From Phycisphaerae bacterium (GTDB lineage Bacteria; Planctomycetota; Phycisphaerae; Sedimentisphaerales; Anaerohalosphaeraceae): DNA of 34,428 bases. Below the pieces are notes generated by a model. The model saw only the letters and a list, made by a program, of their open reading frames with translations. It searched no databases and was not told where the DNA came from. The position numbers and the translations under genes were made by a program. Of this stretch, positions 1-7,373 are shown in pieces; within the stretch, counting starts at the first letter, position 1; each line of letters opens with the position of its first letter. The stretch covers positions 1 through 34,428 of the forward strand of contig JADHXS010000008.1 of NCBI GenBank assembly GCA_016782835.1. Direction: 5' to 3'.

Positions 1-946
<946 letters not shown>

Positions 947-1014
947 TCAGTTGGTTATAATATAAATCGCGAAAGACTTTTTCGGTACTCAACAGCTTTT
1001 AAGGAGTGATTCGG

Positions 1015-2598
1015 ATGAAATCTAAAATGATGTGGATATGCCTTTCGGTGTTCTTTTTTGTCCTTTCCGGCAATTCGCTGTCGGGTGCTTCCGTTGCTAA
1101 AGATGTGAATGACATTACGCCCTCAGCTCCGGCCTCTTTAAATGACTTGCCGGAGGATGCCCTGATTGCGCGGGTTCTGGAACAAAAAATATATCTGAAA
1201 GATATAAATCCTTCACAGAGCCAGATGGAAAAGTATGCTGGCGACAAGACCCCGGAACAATTAGAGCAGTGGAAACGACAGCACCGGCGATCCAATTTTT
1301 CCCATTACTTTTGGACGCTGTTTGAACAATACGCACAGGAAAAGAATATTGAGGTTACAGAACAAGATGTCGAGCAGTTTAATACCAGTATGCTGCGGTC
1401 TATGACGTCGCAGGCTGAAAAGGCCCAAAAGAAGGTGAATAGTCTGCAAAAAGAACTCCAGGCGGATAATCTGGATGATGCGAAGCGTTCCGAACTGACT
1501 AATCGACAGGCGCTTTATAATAGTATTATCACGCGAATGGCTGAATCAGAAGGGCATTTTAAAAGCCGAAATACCCCAGCTGAAAGAATGATTCTAATCT
1601 GGAAGCTCTACAATCGGCTGTATGAGCAATACGGCGGGCGTGTGATTTTTCAACAGGCCGGGCCTGAACCGTTGGATGCCTATCGGAAGTTCTTCGAAGA
1701 CGAGCAAAAAAAGGGGCGTTTTGAGTTTTTCAATAAGGAAGCTGAAGCATTGTTCTGGGAGTATTATCGAAATGAAAAGATACACACCTTTTATTCCGAT
1801 GAGGCGGAAGCGAAAAAAATGATGGAGACGCCGTGGTGGCTGAAAGAGCCGGACCAGACACAGTACCCGGAAGATATGGACGTATGGGGAGATTGCACGG
1901 ACGGGCTGTGTATCAAAATCAATCCGAAAAAACGGGCCTTTACGACGGAAGAGGATGTGGCCGTGGCAATCGACCTGTTGAATATCGGCGAGCAGACATT
2001 TATCTGTTCGCCATGTCAGCAATTTTTTGAAATTGAAGTGGATGGAAAGTGGTATGACTGGAACGGGCCGAAAGTGTTCGATCAAATGGGATTTCCACTG
2101 AAGCCCAAGTCTGTGAATTACATATTTTTTGAAATTGAGCTGTCGGAGCAGTGGCTATCTCTGGAGATCAGGAAACCGTTAAAGTTGGCAGAGGGGACGC
2201 ATTATTTGCGGTTTCGATATCAGCCGATGGGGACCCGGTCGGAGGATGGTTTTCAGGAGATCACCCCGACGTTTTGGGTGACCAGCAACTTGCAGACATT
2301 TAAGATTATGCCGTTTGAACAGCCGTTGACTATTAAGGTGGAAGGACAACCTGAAATCACACGTAAAGTCGGGAAATGGCTTGCCAAGAATCCGCGGGCC
2401 GTTAAATCTGTTCTTGGACAGACCTATCGTGTCACAATGCCCTCGCTGAGACCGCGGCCCGACAACGAAATAACCGCCTCCTCGGATGATGCCGCTGTCA
2501 ACTTTAAGATTAAAATTATGGATGCATCCGGAAATCGAATGGTGCCGGAATTAGAAGAGAAACTGACCGAACTGATACGAAAGCAGATGCAGGAATAA
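1015..2598 (+). CDS. Secreted protein of unknown function with a SurA-N-like helical region
   Basis: 527 residues from ATG 1015, chosen because AAGGAG (1001-1006) is correctly spaced before it; an in-frame GTG at 1006 overlaps that site. The N-terminus is a Sec signal peptide (MKSKMMWICLSVFFFVLSG, cleavage likely after SLSGA). Residues about 45-230 are helical and charged, with a stretch (ALIARVLEQKIYLKDI, later EQYAQEKNIEVTEQDVEQF) that resembles the chaperone region of SurA/PpiD-type periplasmic proteins; no peptidyl-prolyl isomerase domain is visible. The middle has four cysteines (WGDCTDGLC and FICSPCQQF), and the C-terminal half looks beta-rich. Single-gene unit ending in a strong terminator. 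The SurA resemblance is by eye only, so the function is open. Confidence 0.75.
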   Translation: MKSKMMWICLSVFFFVLSGNSLSGASVAKDVNDITPSAPASLNDLPEDALIARVLEQKIYLKDINPSQSQMEKYAGDKTPEQLEQWKRQHRRSNFSHYFWTLFEQYAQEKNIEVTEQDVEQFNTSMLRSMTSQAEKAQKKVNSLQKELQADNLDDAKRSELTNRQALYNSIITRMAESEGHFKSRNTPAERMILIWKLYNRLYEQYGGRVIFQQAGPEPLDAYRKFFEDEQKKGRFEFFNKEAEALFWEYYRNEKIHTFYSDEAEAKKMMETPWWLKEPDQTQYPEDMDVWGDCTDGLCIKINPKKRAFTTEEDVAVAIDLLNIGEQTFICSPCQQFFEIEVDGKWYDWNGPKVFDQMGFPLKPKSVNYIFFEIELSEQWLSLEIRKPLKLAEGTHYLRFRYQPMGTRSEDGFQEITPTFWVTSNLQTFKIMPFEQPLTIKVEGQPEITRKVGKWLAKNPRAVKSVLGQTYRVTMPSLRPRPDNEITASSDDAAVNFKIKIMDASGNRMVPELEEKLTELIRKQMQE

Positions 2599-2611
2599 AC
2601 TGAGAAAACGT

Positions 2612-2639
2612 AAAAAAAGCCCCTTGGGGAGGGGCTTTT
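2612..2639. terminator. Bidirectional intrinsic terminator between the 1015 gene and ndk
   Basis: Perfect 9-bp stem AAAAGCCCC (2615-2623) and GGGGCTTTT (2631-2639) with a 7-nt loop. It has a U-run in both directions, so it can end the plus-strand secreted-protein transcript and the minus-strand ndk operon. Confidence 0.85.
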
Positions 2640-2689
2640 AAGATTCTATTTTTAACCGGTCACTTACGTTTCCGGCTCTGATTATCTGA

Positions 2690-3151
2690 TTAGTCATTGG
2701 AGCCGTAGAGCCATGTTTCGTCGGCGAGGGGGTAGTCGACGATTTCTTCGGGCTTAAAGTAGAGGCCGATTTCGTAGGCAGCGTTTTCGGGGCTGTCTGA
2801 GCCGTGGACGAGGTTATAGCCCCGGCAGGCACCAAAATCGCCGCGAATGGTGCCGGGTTCGGCTTCATTGCCGAAGGTTTTGCCCATGAGTTTGCGGCTC
2901 ATATTGATAACATCATCGGCTTCCAAAATCATTACCAATACCGGTGAGGAGGCTAAATAATTGACGACACCTTCGAAGAACGGCTTGCCTTCGTGGACGG
3001 CGTAGTGTTTACGCGCCAGTTCCTGCGGAATCTGCATAAATTTGGCGGCGACAATCTTGAGTCCCTTTTCTTCAAAACGAGAGATAATCTTACCCATCAG
3101 ATGCCGCTGAACGGCATCGGGCTTCATGATAATCAGTGTACGCTGAGCCAT
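2690..3151 (-). CDS. ndk: Nucleoside diphosphate kinase
   Basis: Transfers the gamma phosphate of ATP to NDPs through a phosphohistidine, balancing (d)NTP pools in the cytoplasm. 153 residues, normal for the family. Visible signatures are the N-terminal TLIIMKPDAVQR strand, the Kpn-loop region, PGTIRGDFG and the active-site segment NLVHGSDSPENA with catalytic His116. The ATG lies 6 nt after the OmpA-family gene stop, so it is probably the last gene of the 5587-to-2690 operon, ending at the bidirectional terminator. No internal oddities. Confidence 0.97.
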   Translation of the reverse strand: MAQRTLIIMKPDAVQRHLMGKIISRFEEKGLKIVAAKFMQIPQELARKHYAVHEGKPFFEGVVNYLASSPVLVMILEADDVINMSRKLMGKTFGNEAEPGTIRGDFGACRGYNLVHGSDSPENAAYEIGLYFKPEEIVDYPLADETWLYGSND

Positions 3152-3157
3152 GTGTTT

Positions 3158-3940
3158 TTATGAGCTTGCCGGAATAATAAAGATTTCTACGCGGCGATTG
3201 GCTTCGTTGCCGCCCTTATTGGGTTTATTCGGAGCTATCGGGCGATATTCGCCATAGCCTTTGACAGCCATGCGTTCGGGAGCAATGCCGTCTTTGTTCA
3301 GCAACTGTTCAACGCCGATGGCTCGGTGGGCCGACAGATGCCAGTTGGATGGGTGTTTCTGGAGGGTTGCGGCTTTTTTAATCGGCACGTCGTCGGTGTG
3401 ACCAACCACGACGATATCGAACTGCTTGCCTTCAGCGGAATTCATGATGCCGGCCAATGTTTTGATTGATTCTGCGGCATTTTCTCTTACATCGTCACTG
3501 CCCAGATTAAACAGGAGATCGCTCTTGAATTTAAGCATTCCGGTAGATGCGTCGAAATCGATCATATCGCTGGTTTTTGCGAAGTCCTGCAGCATGATAT
3601 TCATCTCGGGCGGCAGGGGCGTACCGGCCAGCATGAGTTGGGTCTGCATTTTAGCGATTAACGCTTTTTTCTTTTCAATATCCGCCTCCAATGCCGCGAT
3701 CATGGCATTTTTGGCTTGCATATCAGCTCCGCTCTGACCGGACAGACTTTCCAACGTCTGCATTTTCTGCTGAAGGTCCGCATTACACAGGCTTAATTCG
3801 CCTTCCAGGTCTGCGATCCGTTGTTGTTGAATCCGGTTCTGTGCTTTACAGTCTTCCAACGGCTGGGAACATTGGCAACCCACTGTCAAAAGAATCATTG
3901 CGCAAGCCAGTGTCCCCACCAAACATTTGCTCCTGTTCAT
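3158..3940 (-). CDS. OmpA/MotB-family peptidoglycan-binding lipoprotein
   Basis: 260 residues. The N-terminal lipoprotein signal ends in the lipobox LTVGC, with Cys22 as the acylated residue. Residues about 30-105 are a heptad-rich coiled coil (RIADLEGELSLCNADLQQ). Residues about 135-258 form an OmpA C-terminal domain: GHTDDVPI (from Gly180), NWHLSAHRA, GYGEYRPI and ANRRVEIFI, the segments that bind diaminopimelate of peptidoglycan. It should tether an envelope membrane to the cell wall. Translation begins at ATG 3940 behind AAAGGA. It lies 96 nt downstream of the HTH membrane protein gene and 6 nt upstream of ndk. The closest named relatives would be Pal or MotB-like proteins; no MotB N-terminal transmembrane motor helix is present. 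Confidence 0.9.
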   Translation of the reverse strand: MNRSKCLVGTLACAMILLTVGCQCSQPLEDCKAQNRIQQQRIADLEGELSLCNADLQQKMQTLESLSGQSGADMQAKNAMIAALEADIEKKKALIAKMQTQLMLAGTPLPPEMNIMLQDFAKTSDMIDFDASTGMLKFKSDLLFNLGSDDVRENAAESIKTLAGIMNSAEGKQFDIVVVGHTDDVPIKKAATLQKHPSNWHLSAHRAIGVEQLLNKDGIAPERMAVKGYGEYRPIAPNKPNKGGNEANRRVEIFIIPASS

Positions 3941-4036
3941 TTTTATTTCCTTTCCTGAAAGGTCAATCCGTTTCCTTTATTATACGATTCCATGTGTTTT
4001 ATGTCGGCAAAAGGGGCTCTTCAGCATGAAATTTAT

Positions 4037-5134
4037 CTATTTTCCCTTTTTCTTTTTTCTTTTTTCCTTTTTTGGTTTTTTGGTTTTCTCTTTTTTGGTT
4101 TTTGCTGCTCCTGAGCCGCCGCCAACAGAGGCAAATAGTGAAAAAAGTACAGCCAGAACCGCCAAGCCGCCTAAGATATACCAAAACAGGCCAACGCCGG
4201 CAATTTGTCTTTCCACCATCATATTTAAAAGAGAGGGGCGTATATCCCGCATTGCGGCCGTTAAGATGATGCCGGCCAGGATAATTGCTGTCAGAGGCAA
4301 AAACATCGCAATTCCAAAGAGATTCGTACGGGGATCGACCTGTGCGACCGGAACAAATGCCATACCCGCCGCCGGAACTGCCGACGGGGCCGGTTCGGCT
4401 CCCAATGGGGCTGCCGGCTGGGCCGTCGCTGATGCCATTGCCGGTTCGGTCAGTAAATCTTCGGATTCTTCGGCCAGTCCCAACTGGTCCACGGGTAATT
4501 CGCCGCCGCCATCAGGGGCGCCTTCTTCGGCACCTGCCGGAAGGATGTCATCCAATACCGCTCCCAGAGAGGTATCGTCGGCCTGCAGGGAAAGGTCTAA
4601 CAGTCCCGAACCACTGCCGAAACTTTCCAGGTTTGAATCCGCATCAAGATTTTCAATTTCTTCGATTTCCGCTGCGTCGGCGGATTGAGTTTCGGCCTTT
4701 GTGTCTTCTGTGAGCCTAAAGGCGTCATCCGTGCCGCTGAGGATATTAATGCCAACGGTTCCGATATTGGTATCGGCCATCGATAAATCGCCCATCTGGC
4801 TTAGTCCGAAACCGCCTTCGCTTTTCAATTCCTCGGTCGGTTCGGTGTCATCGTCGGGCGGTTGGGGTCCTGATTCGCCCGGCTCCAGTTGGATTTCTGA
4901 GGTTTCTTCCAATTGCAGATCCGGTTCGGAATCGTCCGGCGCTAAGCCGAAGGATGAGATATCGAGCCCGACAACTTCTTCCGAAAGGGTGTCGATATCT
5001 TCTTTTTTATACATGGGTTTTCCGGCATCCATATACTGACGTAACTTGCCCTGTTTTACCAAATCCTGAACTTCCTGCTCTGTTTTTCGAAGTTTTTCCA
5101 TCACTTCCTGCATTGTGTAAAAATTTTCTGCCAT
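4037..5134 (-). CDS. Membrane-anchored protein with N-terminal MerR/excisionase-type HTH, acidic linker and Lys-rich tail
   Basis: 365 residues with four clear zones. Residues 5-55 resemble the HTH_17/excisionase DNA-binding fold (FYTMQEVMEKLRKTEQEVQD, then VKQGKLRQY and a basic wing). Residues about 56-255 are a low-complexity linker rich in Asp, Glu, Ser, Gly and Pro, with motifs GINILSGTDDAFRLTEDT and SFGSGSGLLDLSLQADDTSL that look conserved rather than random. Two transmembrane helices follow, about 273-294 and 313-336. The last 21 residues (345-365) are mostly Lys. The layout predicts the HTH and Lys tail both in the cytoplasm with the linker between HTH and membrane. It could be a membrane-tethered DNA-binding protein; I do not recognise a named family. 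Operon position: after the 5171 gene (36 nt), before the OmpA lipoprotein. Confidence 0.8.
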   Translation of the reverse strand: MAENFYTMQEVMEKLRKTEQEVQDLVKQGKLRQYMDAGKPMYKKEDIDTLSEEVVGLDISSFGLAPDDSEPDLQLEETSEIQLEPGESGPQPPDDDTEPTEELKSEGGFGLSQMGDLSMADTNIGTVGINILSGTDDAFRLTEDTKAETQSADAAEIEEIENLDADSNLESFGSGSGLLDLSLQADDTSLGAVLDDILPAGAEEGAPDGGGELPVDQLGLAEESEDLLTEPAMASATAQPAAPLGAEPAPSAVPAAGMAFVPVAQVDPRTNLFGIAMFLPLTAIILAGIILTAAMRDIRPSLLNMMVERQIAGVGLFWYILGGLAVLAVLFSLFASVGGGSGAAKTKKEKTKKPKKEKRKKKKGK

Positions 5135-5170
5135 GTCACTGTTCCCAATAATATTCGAATAATTTCTGTT

Positions 5171-5587
5171 TTAGTCCTGTTCGAGAAGCTGCTGAAGCTC
5201 TTCGACTTTCTTTTCCTGTTTCTGTTGTATTTGTGTTTCCATGGTTTCTAATATTTTTTTGACCTGTGTGGGTGTCGGCGCAGCGGTGTTCCACTCAGTC
5301 AGTTTACGATCATATTCAAAACTTCTTGCAGCAATCAGGCGAAGTTGGTCAAATGCTTGTCCTCGCGTATTAAATTCGTAGACCCAAAGCGTTTGTGCTT
5401 CGCTATCAATCATGGCCAGTCCATACGACTCCCGGCCCAATTGAACGGGTACGGCGGTTATCGCGAGACTTTTATTTACGTCGAACGCATCTTCGCCCGT
5501 ATGCTCTTGTGAAAAACCGGCGAAGAATAAAAAGCCTGCCGCCATGCAAATCAACCCTGCGGCTATTTTAAATTTCAATTTATCCAT
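5171..5587 (-). CDS. Small N-terminally anchored or secreted protein, function unknown
   Basis: 138 residues. The first ~27 residues are a basic start plus hydrophobic stretch (LKFKIAAGLICMAAGFLFFA), either a signal peptide or an anchor. The middle is a compact alpha/beta region (ITAVPVQLGRESYGLAMID, QTLWVYEF) and the last 40 residues are a coiled-coil-like helix rich in Gln, Glu and Lys (KKILETMETQIQQKQEKKVE). No known motif. First gene of the minus-strand operon that continues with the HTH membrane protein, the OmpA lipoprotein and ndk; a good sigma70-like promoter is placed about 80 nt upstream. The ribosome binding site before ATG 5587 is poor. Confidence 0.7.
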   Translation of the reverse strand: MDKLKFKIAAGLICMAAGFLFFAGFSQEHTGEDAFDVNKSLAITAVPVQLGRESYGLAMIDSEAQTLWVYEFNTRGQAFDQLRLIAARSFEYDRKLTEWNTAAPTPTQVKKILETMETQIQQKQEKKVEELQQLLEQD

Positions 5588-5664
5588 GGTTTTACTGCAT
5601 TTTTAAATACGTTACGATATTGCCTTAGCTACGCAAAAAACCGATTTTATACACACTTTTCCAG

Positions 5665-5693
5665 ATTATATACCGAATCCGAAGCAGTTGCAA
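5665..5693 (-). promoter_or_regulatory. Sigma70-like promoter of the 5587-to-2690 operon
   Basis: Minus strand: TTGCAA (5693-5688), 17-nt spacer, TATAAT (5670-5665). Predicted 5' leader of about 70 nt before ATG 5587. Confidence 0.6.
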
Positions 5694-5918
5694 AGTTTTT
5701 TTAAGGGGTTGGTACGTGATTAATAGGGGTAAAAAACCTGCTCAATACATAATAAATATGGGATTTTTATAAAAGTGCCCGTTCAAATTGCTTTTTTAAG
5801 TTCAGTGGGCACGACAAATTCGCCTTTTGTCGTCCTAAATTGTGCGGCATGGCTATTGGCATCATCATTGTCAGGGTAACATGAGCCATTTGGGGATCGG
5901 TTAAACCGTCCATATAAA

Positions 5919-5959
5919 AAAAAGGAAGGTTTCAATGTGGATGAGAAACCTTCCTTTTT
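5919..5959 (-). terminator. Intrinsic terminator after the 35-residue (VAKKK)n gene
   Basis: Perfect 15-bp inverted repeat: AAAAAGGAAGGTTTC (5919-5933) and GAAACCTTCCTTTTT (5945-5959), 11-nt loop. On the minus strand the stem is followed by a long U-run. It begins 32 nt after the mini-gene stop, which supports that gene as a separate transcript. Confidence 0.8.
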
Positions 5960-5990
5960 GATTACCACATGAGTGGAGTTTCGGCTCACA

Positions 5991-6098
5991 CTATTTTTTC
6001 TTTGTGGCTTTTTTCTTTGCGACTTTTTTCTTTGCGACTTTCTTCTTTGCGACTTTTTTCTTTGCGACTTTCTTTTTCGCAGCTTTTTTCTTTGCCAT
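5991..6098 (-). CDS. 35-residue Lys/Ala/Val repeat protein (histone H1-like)
   Basis: ATG at 6098-6096, TAG at 5993-5991. The protein opens MAKKKAAKKKVAKKKVAKKK and continues with the same pentapeptide period, ending ATKKK; 21 of 35 residues are Lys. Such KAKKK/VAKKK repeats resemble the C-terminal tail of histone H1 and bacterial H1-like proteins that bind DNA through charge. A near-perfect Shine-Dalgarno, AAAGGAGGTGA (6116-6106), sits 10 nt before the ATG, and a strong terminator follows, so this is a dedicated, probably highly expressed gene. The longer frame over the same bases (5783-6109) is a shadow. DNA binding is inferred from composition; an RNA- or ribosome-associated role is equally possible. 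Confidence 0.8.
   Translation of the reverse strand: MAKKKAAKKKVAKKKVAKKKVAKKKVAKKKATKKK
6000..6090. repeat. 15-bp-period tandem repeat encoding the pentapeptide repeat
   Basis: About six 15-bp units (consensus CTTTGCGACTTTTTT on the plus strand) make up the body of the mini-gene. Units differ mostly at wobble positions (AAA versus AAG), so the amino-acid period is kept while DNA identity is partly lost. Confidence 0.85.
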
Positions 6099-6149
6099 AA
6101 CTTTGTCACCTCCTTTCAAAGGTTTTTAAAGTGCATCTTCAACAAACTC

Positions 6150-6182
6150 ATTATACCTCATTATACGATTGCGTATATTATA
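6150..6182 (-). promoter_or_regulatory. Three GTATAAT -10-like elements upstream of the (VAKKK)n gene
   Basis: On the minus strand GTATAAT occurs three times, at 6183-6177, 6166-6160 and 6156-6150. None has a good TTGACA-like box at 16-18 nt, so which one is used cannot be decided from sequence. Confidence 0.35.
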
Positions 6183-6414
6183 CACCTTTATCGACAAAAA
6201 TCACCACAAACCTTCACAAAAAATGCATTTGCAGGCCTTGCTGATGATGCTGTAAGCGTCTGTCAAAGACCAACTTCCGTACGGCAAATGATGTCATCGT
6301 TCCTATCAAGCCGTGATTTCACATGAACCGCTGAATTAAATATTGCACTCAAACAATACGTAGAGTGTAAAATTTTCAAAGTATTATTTTTAACATCCAC
6401 GGCGTCATTTCGGT

Positions 6415-6429
6415 TTTGATTCAATCAAA
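6415..6429. promoter_or_regulatory. 15-bp palindrome upstream of nadD (possible operator)
   Basis: TTTGATT (6415-6421), one central C, AATCAAA (6423-6429): a perfect 7-bp inverted repeat about 65 bp upstream of the nadD -35 box. A regulator site is possible; the AT-rich context makes chance plausible. Confidence 0.25.
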
Positions 6430-6495
6430 GAAGCACAGAGTTTATGCGAAGGAACGATCGAATGGGGGGAAATTTTTTTAAAAAAAAATGAAAAA

Positions 6496-6524
6496 TTGCA
6501 AAAAAAAAACTTGCATGGTAAAAT
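6496..6524 (+). promoter_or_regulatory. Sigma70-like promoter of nadD with A-tract upstream element
   Basis: TTGCAA (6496-6501), 17-nt spacer, TAAAAT (6519-6524). Runs of T and A at 6472-6495 look like an UP element or bent DNA. Leader of about 35 nt to ATG 6567. Confidence 0.5.
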
Positions 6525-6566
6525 TACAAGCAAGGAATTCACAGCTTTCTGTGAGGATTGACGGAA

Positions 6567-7190
6567 ATGAAACATATAAAAACAATCTTGTTTGGCGGTT
6601 CATTTGATCCGATTCATAATGGTCATCTTCGCGTTGGGCGTGCGGTGCTTGAAGAACTTGCTGCCGACCAGATGATCTTTGTACCGGCGCGTCGCAGTCC
6701 TCACAAAAGCCATATACCGGCGGGGGGACATCATCGATTGGCGATGATTCAACGTGCGATTACGGGCAGTGACAAGTTTTCGGTGAGTGATTGTGAATTA
6801 AATCGCGGCGAACCCAGTTACACCCTGGATACGATTTATTTCTTTCGGAAAGAACTTGGCCCGGAAGTCGATCTTACCTGGCTGATGGGTGCCGACCAAT
6901 TGGCGGATTTTGATAAATGGTATCGAGTGGAAGAATTGCTGGATATTTGCCGGGTGTCTGTGATGTACCGGGCGGGGTATCCCAAACCGGATTTCGACTG
7001 TTTCCGCGGGGTTTTCAGGCCGGATCAGATTACCCGATTAGAGCAGGGTGTGGTCGAAACACCGTTGATTGAGGTCAGCAGTACAGAAATTCGCCGGCAA
7101 TTGGCTGCCGGGGAGTTGTGTCGCGATGTGTTGCCGGAGTCGGTGATTCGCTATATACAATCGCATCATTTGTACGGCTCTCCCCGCTAA
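6567..7190 (+). CDS. nadD: Nicotinate-nucleotide adenylyltransferase
   Basis: Converts nicotinate mononucleotide and ATP to deamido-NAD, the penultimate step of NAD synthesis, in the cytoplasm. 207 residues, normal for NadD. The nucleotidyltransferase signature GGSFDPIHNGHL (from residue 10) and the C-terminal VSSTEIRRQL are both present, as are VPARRSPHK and DLTWLMGADQLADFDKW typical of NadD rather than CoaD. ATG 6567 is preferred over the in-frame TTG at 6558, because GTGAGG (6551-6556) sits 10 nt before the ATG and touches the TTG. Apparently monocistronic; the next gene has its own consensus promoter. Confidence 0.95.
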   Translation: MKHIKTILFGGSFDPIHNGHLRVGRAVLEELAADQMIFVPARRSPHKSHIPAGGHHRLAMIQRAITGSDKFSVSDCELNRGEPSYTLDTIYFFRKELGPEVDLTWLMGADQLADFDKWYRVEELLDICRVSVMYRAGYPKPDFDCFRGVFRPDQITRLEQGVVETPLIEVSSTEIRRQLAAGELCRDVLPESVIRYIQSHHLYGSPR

Positions 7191-7225
7191 AAGCTGTTTG
7201 GGGGCCGTTAAGAGGCGGTTTTTCG

Positions 7226-7253
7226 TTGACACCTTACCATCGGTGTTTATAAT
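7226..7253 (+). promoter_or_regulatory. Perfect consensus sigma70 promoter of the HEAT-repeat gene
   Basis: TTGACA (7226-7231), 16-nt spacer, TATAAT (7248-7253). Both hexamers match consensus exactly. The predicted 5' leader is about 110 nt; no recognisable riboswitch fold was seen in it. Confidence 0.75.
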
Positions 7254-7373
7254 GCTATAAATACCGTCTGTCTGTTTTGAGGGGATGGTTGTAAGTAACT
7301 TTTTCTAATAGAGTTATGTTTTTACTTATCACGTTTATTACGCAAGGTCGGAATTATTATTTGGAGATTATTG

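Larger units (their letters stand above)
5588..5990. other. 403-nt intergenic region
   Basis: Holds the promoter of the 5587 gene (5665-5693) and the terminator of the 35-residue protein gene (5919-5959). Between them (5700-5915) no convincing gene is seen; a minus-strand frame is open through 5783-5910 but has no plausible start or ribosome binding site of its own. Confidence 0.5.
6099..6566. other. 468-nt divergent intergenic region between the mini-gene and nadD
   Basis: Contains the Shine-Dalgarno and candidate -10 boxes of the mini-gene (6106-6182), a 15-bp palindrome (6415-6429), an A-tract-rich stretch (6470-6510) and the nadD promoter (6496-6524). No coding frame is supported in 6190-6410. 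Confidence 0.5.

Noticed and set aside
3941-4036. Separate promoter before the OmpA lipoprotein gene
   Set aside because: A TATAAT is present on the minus strand but the nearest -35-like box (TTGCCG) is 20 nt away; read-through from the upstream gene is sufficient.
5783-6109. 109-codon minus-strand frame overlapping the mini-gene, with an Arg/Lys/Ser-rich start
   Set aside because: Its repetitive N-terminus is the frame-shifted reading of the (VAKKK)n gene; the near-perfect Shine-Dalgarno is too close to this frame's start codon (6109) but well spaced for the ATG at 6098. The 3' half crosses a strong terminator.
5973-6326. Plus-strand frame rich in Phe/Cys/Leu
   Set aside because: Antisense reading of the lysine-repeat gene and its leader; no ribosome binding site.
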